A stretch of DNA of 64,000 bases from Costus lasius (Eukaryota; Streptophyta; Magnoliopsida; Zingiberales; Costaceae): positions 123,210,499 to 123,274,498 of the forward strand of contig CM050446.2 of assembly GCA_027563935.2 (NCBI GenBank), read 5' to 3'. A program made the translations under genes and the position numbers. The notes beneath the pieces were generated by a model. It was given only the letters and a program-made list of their open reading frames with translations, had not been told where the DNA came from and did not search any database. Below are positions 45,601 through 60,600 of the stretch, piece after piece (the first letter of the stretch is position 1; each line of letters starts with the position of its first letter).

Positions 45601-48600
45601 CTAGATAAGTTGGAGATTTTAACAGGAGAAGAAGATTTTCCAGCAAATACAACCTAACGTCTTAACCATATCCAATGAGTAATTTAAACAAAGTCTTTCT
45701 TGTAGTTTAGAAAGATAGTGATCGCCTGCTGCATGTGACTCTTATTAGTCAGCTGATAATCAATGAACGATCATTTCCTTTGAATTCACAGTCAGTAGTA
45801 AAATAAACCTTAAGGTTCATTTTGGATTGGATGAAATTAAAGGGATAAGAATACACTAGGAAGAAAAGAGGAATTCCAAGGTTAGTTCAAGAGGAATAGC
45901 AATAGAAATGACAAAAAATTGATAAACAATACCACAAGTTATTCCTCGTGCACACAGGGGAATACCTATTCCCTACTCTCATGAAGTGACTAGCTGTTCC
46001 TATCTATAGAAGTAGAAATTCTAAAAAAATAACTATTCATAGTACATTTATTAATCATGGAGCTATGAAATATTTACTATACCATTGAACCAAATAGGCC
46101 CTTAGAGCAATTTGCGTAATTAGCCATAATGAAACTATGAAAGAGAATAGCAATAAAAGGTTGTAAATATATTTCTTGTTTAGTTGTATGAAATTTTACT
46201 ACATGCCACAGCTAGCTTATCTAACATATCTTTGGACCCGTCAAAATGTTCAGTCAAAAAAAGAGGCAGCCTAGTGCGTGGGGTTGTTGTCCATTTTTTA
46301 TCATTTATACCATATATATCAAATGAGATAGTGACATTTTTTGGCAAAATTAAAAAATGTGATACTGATTTCTTAAGAAGGATGTGTTAAATATTAATTA
46401 TTTTCCTACTAGTTAATTTGGGTTCTGTTATTAATGAGAAAAACTAGACTCCTGACGGTCAGGGAGAGAGATCTTTATGTTAATAAAAAAAAAACTCTTC
46501 CAGATCGAACTTAGTTTAGGGAACTAAATCAAACTTCTGATATAAGTAGCAGGATAGGAGAGTTGGGGAGTGGCAAGATTAGGAAAGCTGGAATATCATA
46601 AGTTAATCTATATACAATAGGGAAAATCATAAAACTAACGGGAGGAAAACCAACTAGTTCTATTTTTTTCTATAAGAGTAAGCATGAAAAGTAACTTGCC
46701 GAAGCATATAACTTCTGTTATTACCAAGTAGTGGTAAATAAAAAGTAGCAAGTTATCTTAAAACGAACCCCAAAATACATGAGCTTTATTCCCAGAAGGA
46801 AAGGGCAACAACCAACATCCCCAGCCAGGTAAGTCCTGACAGTTCTTTTGGTGTTACCCATGTTATCTGAATAGCATGACAAGACACTTCCTAAATGTTC
46901 TAAAAATACATTACATCCACAATGAAGTAGCAGCAGCTCAAGAAAATGATATTAACCTTAAATTTGAAATCATACCCTCATCATACTATCTTCCAGCATT
47001 TCATAAGTGCAGTAGTAACGCTTTGCATAAGCAGGATCGTGAAGCTCTACAGCTACATACCAACGGAGGAAGCTAGCAATCTCAATATTTGATAGAGCTG
47101 TAATACATACATATAACCAAAGTTATGCACGTTCACAAGGAAAATTTAGCTAATGATCAAGAAATCTAGGGTTTTAAAACACCACAATCGCATAATGCCT
47201 AAGAAAAATGTCAAACTAACAAAGAAGCCAATAAAAAATAGTATCAAGATCCTAAGGAGATAGGAATAATAGAACATTTATTGACCACTAACAGCGTTGC
47301 ATGAAGGAGTATTTGACTTCAGCAGGAGCAATGAGTATACTACAGTGGAGTGAAGAGTAAGTTTACCACATGCAGAAATTCATGCAAGCAACAAGTGAGC
47401 ATACACAGACTAAAAAGGTAGTAAAACAAGTTAAGGACAACTCTGATTTCATAACTTCATACAATCGTATGCACTGAAGACTTTTCAACACTTGTAAGGA
47501 GATTATCATGAGAGCAATGCTTTTTTAACAAAAATCTATATGTGCTTCCAGAGGCCTATATAATGCTTTAAGGCCACAGGAAAATGTCATTTATCCCTGG
47601 AAAACATATAAAAAATATAAATTACTACCAAATATAAATTGTAAGAATCATGTGAATGGACGAGTGTCCATGAAACCAAAATGCTTAAACAGAACTAACA
47701 AGAACATATTAAGGCTTGTAAAACAAACCAACTATCTTTTGATTAATGTGGGGAATAAATCATTTGTTACACCTCAATCTAGTCCCATTTAAGTCGAAGA
47801 AGAATTATGAAAAGTAAAGTCTATTAAGACTACTATCATTAGCTTAGACTTAAATATTTTCAACTAAACAACATTGTTTAATGATTCAAAGTATTGTTGT
47901 GATAATGGAGTTATCATTAAGACCAAATTTTAAATACCAATTCATACCAACGCTGATTGATTATAGGACCGGTGCAAACCTATTGGTACCGCTCCGTACC
48001 AACATAAAATATCGATAATACTGGTCAGTAATGTTTTAAAAACGGAGCAACAAAAAAGGAAAAGAAAAAGAAAGGAGAGGAAGAAGAGGAGAGGAAGGGG
48101 AGGAAGAAGAAAGAAAATGAGTGAAGAAAGAGCTAGCGGACATGATCGGTGGAGGCAGATGCAATTGGCAGCTTCTTTCGCTGCTCTGCCCGGTTCCATC
48201 AATTCTCGTCTAGTATAGATCAGTACATACATATCTATATATTAGTGCCAAGTATGTACCGGTAGTTGGGATAGTATAAACTGATTGTATCACTCGTTAT
48301 GCACTGATTTTTAAAACTATGCATTAAATATAATACCCCGATTTAGTATCACATTGGAAGTATAAGAAAAGATAGCATAATATATATGGCTTAGTGAGCT
48401 TATTACCATCAACTTGGGCTTAAACATTTTAATACATTAGGCCACATTGGCATTCTGCCCCAGCAAGTTAATGGGTCAATTTGCTCATTAAGCAAGTTAT
48501 AATAAATGGTATTAGAATAAAACTTAGTATTAGACATGGTAATAGGCTAACAGAAAAGGGCTATTAAGGATAATGGAGTGCCCATTGGGCTGACCTCCCA

Positions 48601-51600
48601 TGTTGTTAACTAAGAGATGATTCTGGGATATGAGTTAGGGCTTGAGCTTGATTAAATCTTAAATGGAGGAGATTATAATATCCCGATTTAGTCCTATATT
48701 GGAAGTGAAAGCAAAGCTATTATAGTATATAAGACTTAGTGGACTTACTACTATCAACTTGGGCTTAAACATTTTAATAAATTAGGCCACTTAAGTGTTT
48801 TGGCTCACCAAGTTCATGAATCTGTTTGCTCATTAAGCTGAGTTATAATATTAAATTAACCTAACAACTAATTAGAAAATATTGTAAACTATGAGTCATG
48901 CTTTGTACTTGATGAGGACATGAAGACTTAAAAGGGAGAAGTATTCCAAATGATAAGTGAGAGAAGCATCATAATGATATATAAAGCCTAGTGCCCTTAC
49001 ACCATTAATTTAGGCTTAAACATTTTTAATCTAAGTCAGTATTGTTTTAGACTTACCATATTAATTAGTCAGTTTTTCTCACTTAGTGGGTTGTAACATA
49101 ATTTCTCCAACATAAGGTTTGAGATTATTGTCAATTAACAAAGTATAGCTCAGCCTAGAATAATCTTTACTAAACAACATAGAATTTGTATAATGAAAGC
49201 TTCTCAGTCCATTAAGTAAACTTCTTATGCTAAATATACACATCAAGGACAAGATTATGGCCACTTTGATACTCATAGTAACAATTTGAACTAGCAAAGT
49301 AACTACAAAATTACTTGATAGATTTGATACCATTAAGTCTAAAATACCTTAGTTTGAATTGTCAATTCAATAGTAGATTGGCACACTAGCGCAGACCAGT
49401 ATTTAAAATCATGTTAGTTGACAAAGGATGGATTAGGGCTATGAGCTAGGCTTTAGGCTTAACAAGAACATCAAGTCTTAAGTGGTATGTGACATCTCAA
49501 TTTAGTTATACAGAAGAATTGTAATATATAACAACTAATAAGCTTACTACTATTAACTTGAGATTAAGCATTTTACTAGATACATACAAGTTATCAATAT
49601 TTTCTTATTATGTTATAGGTCCTTTTTAAATAATCATCAAATATAAAACAAACCAAAATAACCAAATGAAGTGAAGTAGCTTTAATGAGATACATAAATT
49701 GCCTGAAGAGCCATTGAAGAAAAAGATACGAAGTATTTTAGTTTCTGTCTTTCATTACCTCGCTAGGAAATAGTTGATTTCTCCAACTCATGTATGGTAA
49801 TCCATGGATAATCCCTCATTTAGAATTAATATGATCCTATCATTCTTAATTTCACATGGCTCAAAGCCACAACCACTTTATATTCTCCTAACTTTTCATT
49901 TTCACAAAGAAGATCAGGTAGAAAAGCCTTAAACTCCTTGCGTTATTGGCTTAATGTTCAAAGAAAGTCCTGACTACAGAATTAAGAATACTCTAATATA
50001 ATTGATATCGATGACCAATAATGAACAAATAACATTGTTACATAAAGAAAGTGTAAGGAGAAAAGAACTTGAAATAATGGGCAAAAGACATACAACGTTG
50101 CACAAGAAATTGTGCCAACTGAGACTTATCAGATCTTTCAAAACGAAGAGCTTGCACCAGCTGAAGTAAATAACACTGAAGTTCCTCATCATCAGCCCTC
50201 TCTAGGACACTAACCGCATAAGCACGAACCTTCAAACACATTAAACAAAAGGAAACTTTTTGATATTTGTTGATAATAGAGTATCGCATGGACATATGAA
50301 ATGCACACTTGCTCATAATCACTAAAAAATAAAAAACTTCATCTAATCTAGCTATATCATGTCAACTCTTCATCAACTATGTAAATGCTCATCTGGCCAC
50401 TTATAACATGGATACAACTCTAGCACTAGGAAATATCAGAAAGAATCATCTTTTCATTGCCATTTTGTATAAAATGCCAGCACACAAGCATAAAAATGAA
50501 ATGGTTAGCAACTCAGAATTATATTTTTTTCGTATTGTTCACTAATCATCCAACTAAAAATAAGCATATTGGTATTTGAAGCATAATTTTTAAAACTGAC
50601 ATGTACCAATCTTGGCACCAATACACAGAGCAAGCCAGTATAGACTGGTATTTATACATATACTAACGCAACAGTACACCATTGTGGTTACTACTGATAT
50701 GTCAGTATGTACCAATCAGATCCAAGACTGATGCGCTTCTACGAATATGTACTCCAACACTTTTTTTGAAGTGTTTTTTCAATTAGTGACATTTTTCAAA
50801 ATATATTATTTTTATTATCTATTGATAAAAGTAGGTGACATTTTGTTATTATCAAGTAATATTTTTTGTAGTGAGACTATGAAACATGTGTATATGGTAA
50901 ATATCATACAGAAACAATGAAACCTTACTAGACACGCACTTCTTCACTTTCAAAAACAGGAGATAGAAGCTCCAATGCATCAGTGACATCAATGGTTTCC
51001 CACCTTCCCATTAGATCAATTGCTTGTTTTGCTTCCTGTGGAACAGTTATCTCATCAACCCCTAAATCGCATAAGAATACTAGCATAAAAAGATATATCA
51101 GAAATATATGAAAATGATATAATATGTTCCACAAATATCCATCATACTAAAATTTTTCACTCAGGTGAGCTCTCCATTACTACAGGAAGAAGTCAACTGT
51201 TTTATTTACGAAGATCAGAGGCATGAGGCCTCTCATATCTGCATTCATGGAAAAATTCAAGTTTGATGGACATAAAAAAAAGTTTGACGGACATGATGAA
51301 CAGAAAGTATTGTACCGCAAAAAGATCATAAATGCAACATATGAAAAGAAAAAGGCAGATGCAAAGAACTGAAGTCGCATATTTCATTAAAAAGATTACT
51401 CCATCAAGGCAGGGAATGCCATCTCCTTTAGACATGACCTTAAATATGAAAGAAAATAGAATAAATAGGGCCAAAGGGTGAGATTATTTGACAGAAGAAA
51501 AGAAGACTTTGCTAAGTAGCACACATCTCATTTTATGGATAACAATTCCATACTAAATTAGTTACCATAAACTACAACTTACGCACAATTGCAACCTTAG

Positions 51601-54600
51601 CTGCCAGACAACAAGTTCAACAGAAAAATTAAAGTAAGGCTTTATATGTAGGAGATTCATTACATTCAAAAGAAAAGCCATGTACCAGAGGAGTGATATC
51701 CCAGTAAATTACGGGACACTAACCTGTATATCACTCCATTCAACACAACGTAGAAACTTAGTAAGGGCCCTCTTCTCTAACATCAAAGAGAAACGAAATT
51801 TCCACAATAATTGTCTTTCATCACCAGTAAGCGTGCGCGTCGGAGGGTACTTCAGGATCCCCTGTATTAACCTTCAAAACAGATCACATATAAAATTAGT
51901 TAAAAAGAAAGTTGAATTCTAGTTTTGAAACAGAGAAATTCTTCCTGGACAACTGACAAAGCATCTTAATCATTCTCATTGGGCAAAAAGATGACGTCCA
52001 GTGCATCCTAAATAATCAAAATGTGCAAAATCTATAAGAAAGCTTCGAGTTTTTGTTCTGTTAATGTAGACCATTCACCAAATAGATCACTTGGACATAT
52101 AGCATTAATTCACAAAACCTTGCATAAAGATATGTAAAGTTACACTAAATCAATGCCACAAGTGTACATTAATTTATAGTAAACAAAAACAAGTCATTGG
52201 AAAACATTTTTACAGAATTTTCTTTCAGAAGCATGAGTAAATATATAGCAAGAAGAATAAAAATAAAAATAAAAACAAATATACAATTTATTGGTGCAAG
52301 GAGAATGAAACTAATACGTATATACACTTTAAAGACAATTTCACTAACAATCTCAAACTTTGGTGAACTGCAATCCTAGCAAAATGAAAAATAGAGATCA
52401 AACAAGCTACTGAAACAGTAGCATCAAAATTTAAGGAACTACTATTCGGTGGTAAGCCTAGTACAGACTAATTTGGTGGGAGAGCAAGGTGAGATGCAGG
52501 TCCTACCAGCTTTGGGCTTAGCACCCAATTGTATTGGTTGGTATCAAGATTTAAAAACCAGCCCGGTATTGCCGGTTTGCATTAGTTCGTGCAGGAACTG
52601 GTGCATGGATCTACAGGCGAGAAGAAGGAAAAGAAAGGAGGAAGAAAGTCGCCGCCGGATGCTTCCACGATGTGTCTAGCTCCCAATGCGTGTAAGAGAT
52701 GTGAGCTTCTTCTTCTTCTCCTCCTCCTCCTCCTCCATTTCGAGTCCAGTACAAACCGGTACATGGTCTTGAACCAAAATTTTAAACTTGGTTGGTACCA
52801 AGTTCTACATATTAGCACACTGTATTAGTAAAAATCGGTATACTAATATGCACCAAGCATTATGCCTCAAATGGCTTAGAAAAAATTCCTGATAGACATT
52901 AGCCATTTTTCTAGACTCTAAGATTTATTTAGGAGTAAACCAGTTCACAATCAAATTTTAAACCTTGGTTGGTACCGAGTTCCACATATTGGCACTATGT
53001 ATTGGTAAAAATTGATATACTGATATGCACCAACCATTATGCCTTAAATGGCTTAGAAAGATACCAAATAGACATATTGGCACTATGTATTGGTAAAAAT
53101 TGATATACACCAACCATTATGCCTTAAATGGCTTAGAAAGATACCAAATAGACATTAGCCATTTTTCTAGACTCTAAGATCTGTTTTAGCCTTTTAGGAG
53201 TGTTTTAGCCTATTTAAACCCTTTTACACCCACATCCCAAACATAAAACTTCTTATTCTCTCAAATTTATTTTAAGCCTCTCAATCACTCTTAATTATTT
53301 TCTTAAATTCTCTTACGTTCTTTTGTAAGTCTTGTGATCATCATTCTATATTACCTTTTAAAACTCAGAATGTTGATCACGCATAATATTACACTCGCAA
53401 AATGACATAGAATTGGCATCATTGGCAAACCATTCATTGCAAAATTATTTTCATTGGTAGGGGCATCATTCACACAAAATAACATCTTGCCATTGATTAC
53501 CTTGATATTACCAAATCTAGTAAAGTTTTGCATGAAGTTTCCCTAACAAAGCAGCTAGACATGTACAAAAGCAAGATACAATATCTAGTTAAGGAGCATA
53601 AAGAGTTTGATCGTTAAGCATCAAAGCAACCAATATGCAAAAACGTAAGGCCTTGCATTGCAGCATAGGACCTTAAGATGAAGGTCACAATCCAACCTTC
53701 GAGGGCTCAACACACCTTTGAGGAAGGCTAGTCAGACTCTTTAATGTGTTATATTGAATGACCTAACTATGGAGTAAAAAACATAGCAGCAACAGAAGTG
53801 CATAAGGATCCACCTCAACCTCCCACATAATAAACAATGCTAGCATTCGTGAAGGCCCAACAAGCTAAAGTGCTTATTCCTAGGGCATGGTGACATTTGA
53901 GGTTTATTTAGACTTACATGAAGAATGAATAACCAAAATATTGTCAATCTTAACCTGAGAGCTTATCCCTTGTAGATGAGCGGGTCGAGTATAGAGTACC
54001 ATCTTAAAACAGTATTCAGGTGCATGATAGAAATTCTTCCCAGAGGAACCTAGTAACAACTCGGCTAGGACTAGTTCTCAAATACGAGTGGATAGGCTAG
54101 TATATTTGCCCCCAGCACAGAAAAAAATTCTTATGCCTATGGTACTCTCGAGTGTTACTAAAAATCTCTACATGTGACACACTTCCCACTAATCCTACAT
54201 AATTATCATAGCAAGATGATTACCGGTGGCATCAAAAAATGTAATGCAAGATAAGAATCTAAGGATACTTCACTTGCCGTCACCAATAAAACAGAGTGAA
54301 ATTACCACATTTTCCGAGATTGAACTACTCTGCATGGTTATGTATTGCATTAAGTTTTCATTAATATTGCAGGCTCATAGGCATGGCTTTTTAAGAATTG
54401 GGAGCAAGGAGAAAAGAAAAATGCTTAGAAACAAATACATGCCTCAATTGACACAACAATGAACTGCTATTAAGAACTGTATGATGTAATACAAAACTCC
54501 CATGCTTCCAAATTATATCAATGTGTTCTACCTAAATTCCTATTGTACAATTTAACTCTAAATGTTCAACTTCAGAATATAATAAATTTAATTATAGTTG

Positions 54601-57600
54601 TGAAGATAAAGTGAAAGCAATTTTACAAGAACAATATTAGTAACAAAGATTAAAGAACCAGTATGCAGGTATGTACAACTCCAACAAGAGGCCGATACAC
54701 GAACCACTTTGTATCAGTGTAGTATATATTTAATATAAATGAAACATCCATTTTAACTGCAAAAAAAATGAACCAGAACACTACCAATATGTAACTTGAA
54801 AGCAATTGGTACGCTACAATATGTACGGGTTTGGCATAAGACCAAAACAAGTGCTCAAACTAATCTTTAGAACGTTAATTAGAAAAGGAAAACTAGCATG
54901 GAAAAGTAGATGAAGGTGGGACTTGATCAGGTAGTGACCCAGATGACAATAAATGAAATAGAACCAGTTTAAACTTACTTCCTTTCGTTAGAACTTGGCT
55001 TGAGATCCCTATCTATGATACCACGATTCAAGCTTCTAGCAAGTTTTAATTGCTTGTGCTCTGAAGGATTTGTCCTTCCAACCTCAGGATCCCATACAGT
55101 AACAAGTTCGTTTGTTGATGATACAGGAGATGGTGCAAAAAAGTTGGCTCCAGACTCCTACATGTCAAGCTACATGAATTAAGATCCACAAAATTCAATG
55201 AAGTACATTGCTCGAGAAGTTGATTGATGTTTCATGATAGATTACACAAACAAATCGGGCTAACCTCATCATAATAGGAAAAAAAAATTAAGTATCAGGT
55301 GAAAATTTAACTAATAATATGGTAACAAAGAAATATAAATAGGTAGCTAATTTGCTAAAGGTTCCATTAACACGATTTGCTTGACATAGATCAAATAATC
55401 AAACATGAATTATTAGATGAAGTTCTTAGTTCTTACCTACAAGTTGAGGAAGAGATTGACAGAATTTATTCGGTTATAGGCCCATAGGCCCAACTATTTC
55501 ATGTTATAGCAGATAATGAACCAATCACAAGTTCTCCTAGTAAGTTTAGCAAGGATTGGCATAGAATTTTCTTTTACCAGTCATTAAATGGATCAAGAAA
55601 CATATGATTTAGTCAGTGCTCGTTATGTTTCCAACCTTTCCAACAGCAATTAAGACACCATGGCAAGCTGCCCCATTTGGATTGTAGCTTCTCATTAGCC
55701 ACACTATAGCAGAAGCGGTACCTGGCGGGCTTTTCATCGACGCGCACATACTTCCAGCTAATGAGTCATAAATTGACTTTCCTCTCTTGTTCCTCACCGC
55801 CATCACTGCCTCCTCACCCACCCGTCGCCGAGAGGACCAGATAGATTTGATCTAACACGACAGCTCAAGAAACATTGGGCCAGCAGTTGGAGCTTCTGGC
55901 CTTTGGCTGGTTTGACCAGAGCTGGTTTGACTCAAAGAATTAAAAATCGGCTCGGTACCGACCGGTTTTACCGGTTTGTACCAATCCGGTGAGGGACCGA
56001 TCTCAGACATATACAAAATCGTCGGTATTTTAAGAAAATTAATATTTTATTTCGGTACCAGTATAGTACAGTACGGTATGGTACTGGTACGTACCGACCG
56101 GTTTTGGCGGTTTGTACTGGTTTTAATTAAAAAAATTGTTTTTTAATTGGTATCGGTACGGTACCGGGCGGTTTTAATAAAATATTTAATTATTATGTTA
56201 AAAAAATTAAATTAAAACTAGATTTTTTCAGTTTACTGCCGGTACCGGTCGGTATGTACCAGTCCGGTGACCCATCGGATCGGTACACCGGACCAATTTT
56301 TCGATCCTTAGTTTGACTAGAGCTGGTTAGAAAAGCTGAGGCTGTTTGGAGAAAATAGCTAGTCTAAATAGCAGTTTATAAGTGTTTTATTGTGTTGTTA
56401 TGTTTTATTAAGTGAAAAAATTATAAATATATATATAATTTTATAATTTGCAATAAAAATAAAATTTTCTAATATCCATATATGTAAAAAATTTAAAATT
56501 ATTTAATACAATAATAAATATTTTTTTAACTATTATATATATATATATATGAATTTCATCTTAAAGGTGACTAATTTTAAAAAAAATTTTACAAGAATTC
56601 CCTAAGTGCAAAACCCTACATACATAATATATAAAATTTAAAAAAATAATCATAATACATTACAAATATAAATTTTACCTGCACTTATTGCATCATGCTA
56701 ATAATCTCTATAATTTAATTTTTATTATATAGAAATAATTATTCTCTTGTTTTTATATTGTTTTATTATTTTAATTTTAAAAATTCATATTTATTAATAT
56801 CTCTAATCTTATATTTAATTTTTGTTATTTTTACTCTATACCTATACTTGGTAAAAAAATAAAAAAAAAGTAAAATAAAAAAATCTCAAATCCCACTTCG
56901 TCATTGCCACGCGAAGGGATGGGATTTGGGATTCGACATCGCCGTGTTCAGCGCCTTGCCGACAGCTCGGCGACGGGTAAAGGAGACAGGCAAGCACCGG
57001 TGACGAGAAGGTGCGGCGACGAGAGCTGATCTGCTAGGCGGCGACGGCCGGAGGCGACGATGGGCGATCGCGTGTGAAGGGAATGGTTGTTACTGTGCAC
57101 TAGCAGCCGCTTCTCAGTTCGTAAAAGCAAGGGTCGAGTGGCTGCTTGTAAACAGTGCAGCTGCGCACCAAACAGGGTAACTTCTCGTTTTTAGCTCCGT
57201 GCAAACGTAGAAGCTCCCTAAAAGCCACCCCAAACGGGGTCATTACCTCTCGTTCTCTTGCTTTCTCTTTCTATTTGCCAAAGGCCCATCACAGTTAGGG
57301 TTTACCGCGCTTACCTTGCTTCCATTCCTTTGATCCGATCGGCCTCCTCATTCCTTTCAGGTAATTGAGCACTAATATGCCTATTTATGGAGTTAAAGAT
57401 GCAATTTGTAGCAACACTTTATGATTCTAATAAGATGCTTTTAGTTCTATTAACCCAGGTTACCTTTAATTCCCAATACACTTAAAATATGGTTAATTAA
57501 TAGTTAATATTGAGTTTCTCCTATCGTTTCTTCTTTACATCAAATGATCTTTTTTTTCTCATCAAGTATTACACTTGATTTTTGTGACAAATGTATTATG

Positions 57601-60600
57601 GGCTGATTTTTGTGGAAAGTCAGTACATGCTAGCTGGCTTGTATTCGTCTTGTATGTTGTCACCCGGAATCATTTTTCTGTGAAGGATGAATATGGTTGA
57701 ATTAATTTGACCAACTCCTAGAAATGAGTGCTATGTTGGATACAGCATTGCTGCTTCTGAAACCTTAAATCAAAACTTGCAAGAGTGAAGTATTGATTAA
57801 CTGAGCACTGGTATGATAAGGAGAGCTACTAGGACACGACTTATAATATTTCTTGTATTCTTATTTTCTTATATATAGCCAGATATGAAAGGTGATACAG
57901 TTTGCCCATGGATGTTTTGTTTTTTATTCAATTTTCTTTTGTTTTATGAGTGAATTATCTTGATGATCTAACATTTCTGGATTAGAAAGTATATGAAATT
58001 TTTAGGATCACTATTTTTAATATGTTTTGAATTTGTGCTATTGAGACCTACAATTTTATGCTGATTATAAGTAGAATCAATTAGAACAAAGGACATATAT
58101 AGAAAGGAAAATTTGTGCTGGATGTTGTTAGCTTAGATATGCTTATGAAGGCGTTCTATGAGTTTAGAATTGCATATGCAAAGTGCTCTGAGTCCTCAGT
58201 GTATTTTGGCACAATAGTTACCTTCCTGAAGATAGTTTTATCAAAGTTAAAAATCTTCTTTGTAGAAGGGACTTTAGAATGGCTCTTTTGATTTTTGAAA
58301 TGCCAAAGACTCCCAAATTTATACTTAATTGAGATACCTTAGTCTGTATAACATTTCTTTTGGATACATTTATTACTTATGTGATGTAAGGCAAATTATT
58401 ATATAGTTATCAATGTTATGTATTTATAAATTTATGCTGTAGGATGTCCTGTCTTGATTCAAAGTAATGTAAGTTGTCAAGAATTTGATAATAATCCTGA
58501 TTTCATTCCGGCTGATGATTATAAAGTAAATGAGGAAACTAATGAAGATCAACAAAATTCTACAAAGATAGATTCACATATACAGCAAATATTTTTTTCA
58601 TGCATATCATGAGTGTGGTTACTCTGTAGTTGTGATGTATTATGATATTTATATTATGTACATTATTTTTTGATCTATGCTTTTGTTCTATGGCCGAAAA
58701 CTAAGCATACTTTTGTATTTTTTTATTTTATAGATCATGTATACAGGGTTCTGCACCTAAAATATAGGGGGAATTCATGCAAATGTTTTTTAGGATTAGT
58801 CGCCTTTAATATGAAATTCATACATATACTACTAATTTTAAATTTTACATATGATTTGATATTAGAAAAGTTTATTTCGATTATAATTCATAAATTTTTA
58901 TATTGTATTATAAATTTTTCACTTATTAGAACCAAGGATTGTAATACCGGTCCGGTGACTCGGTCCAGTGGACCGGACATACCGTACAAACCAAGTGATT
59001 CCAAGCGGCAGCGGTCCGGTGGCTCGCCGCCCACTGCCTCCCTCTGCCGTCCGCCCCGGAGTCGTGTTCCGATGGCCGTTCGGGGACCGGATGGCGAGCA
59101 GACCGATACGTAACGGACGGTAAGTCTGGCATGAAATGGTTTTGCAAACACTGATCAGAACAACACAGTATTGCGCTTCTAAACTGCTAATTAGCTATGT
59201 TATTTTACCAAATGGCCTGATCTCCAGCTACCCCAAGCTGGGCCTATGAATCAATTGGCATTATTGTCAAGAAAAAGGTACTCGTTATATAACAAAAAAA
59301 TTGATTAGTGCAAAGATCTTCAAAATCTCAATAAGCATATGAAAATAGGTTTGCTTGACAATTTCGAACTTAATGTGACAATGCAATGGATTGACTCTTC
59401 TCCCGAACCAATAAATCTTGTAGCAATCCCTCCTCATAGAAAAGATCTGATAGTAATCCAAAGATCTTATAGTAATCCCTCATAGAAAACCTTATGTAGG
59501 TAGCTCCGCAGCCCTCCACTCACAATTCGCTTGCAGGATTCATCTAGCATTCATAGACAATCCGAAATATCCTCGAAAAGAAAACTGAAAAGAAAGGAAA
59601 GAAATAAATTGTTTTCCTCATTTCCTTTGAGGAATAGAAAAGAAAAGAAGGAAAAGTGGATGGAAATAAGAGATTTTCCTTAGTTTTGATTTCGTCCAAT
59701 TTAGATGGAAACTAGGAAGAATGTGAAATTATTGCAATGGTCAATGGGGCAATCCATTTCATTGACAGTGCACTAATCTATAGTGCAACTCATCCAGCAA
59801 CATTATTTGTTCGAGGCACATGCTTGTGCTCCTCTAGCTCCAAAAGCACAAAGTCACCACCATGGAGTTTACCCAATGATGATCATTGGACATTAATGAC
59901 AACAAGCTCCACACGTCACCTCTAGCCCAAACACGTCTAAAAATGTATATAGCTCCTCAAATTTGTAAAGGACAAAGGCAACACAATCGTTGATCTCGTA
60001 GGCTTCTAAGATAAGGGCAAATGTGAAATGTGGAGGAAGATAGCAAGTGCAATCCACGTGCCATTGTAGGGTTCTGCAACCCCTACCTACACCATTCAAA
60101 ACAATGCCATGCTCTTCCAACTCAGAGTCAACAAGCACAAATCCCACGTCTCAGAGCTCAGCTAGCAAAAGCCATATGTAATAATGAGCTCCATACAACC
60201 CACCTCCAGGATGTGCGCATCCAAGGAGGTCCAGTGGGCCTCTGCAACAAGGGCTGACATAAGCATCGACAAAGGTGGTAGGCACAATCCACAAACTCAG
60301 GTGAAGTTAGTTTTTCTATCATTTTTCATTTCTTTGTTAAATTTAATTCTTTTTCTTTTTTTTCTTCTAAGATACATGATACAAGAGATGTATAGAAGAA
60401 ACACACACTAACAAGAGGCCTAAGCTTGAAACCAAATGATTTCTAACAAGATAATACCTCAAGGAAAGAAAGAATAAGATTCACCAAAAATCTCAAGATG
60501 GAGGATGAACCCATCAAAAAGAGAAAGTTAGAGTTCATTAATTCTTAGGCACAAGAAGAAAGATAATCATCCATTATATGCAATATCATTCATACTAGTA

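Noticed and set aside
55609..55821. Considered as a VPS34 exon
   Set aside because: The neighbouring VPS34 exons join exactly in phase, and the frame does not match the family.
58670..59151. Open frames over 58670-59151 on both strands
   Set aside because: They cross the border of a GGTACC-type repeat and change composition midway.
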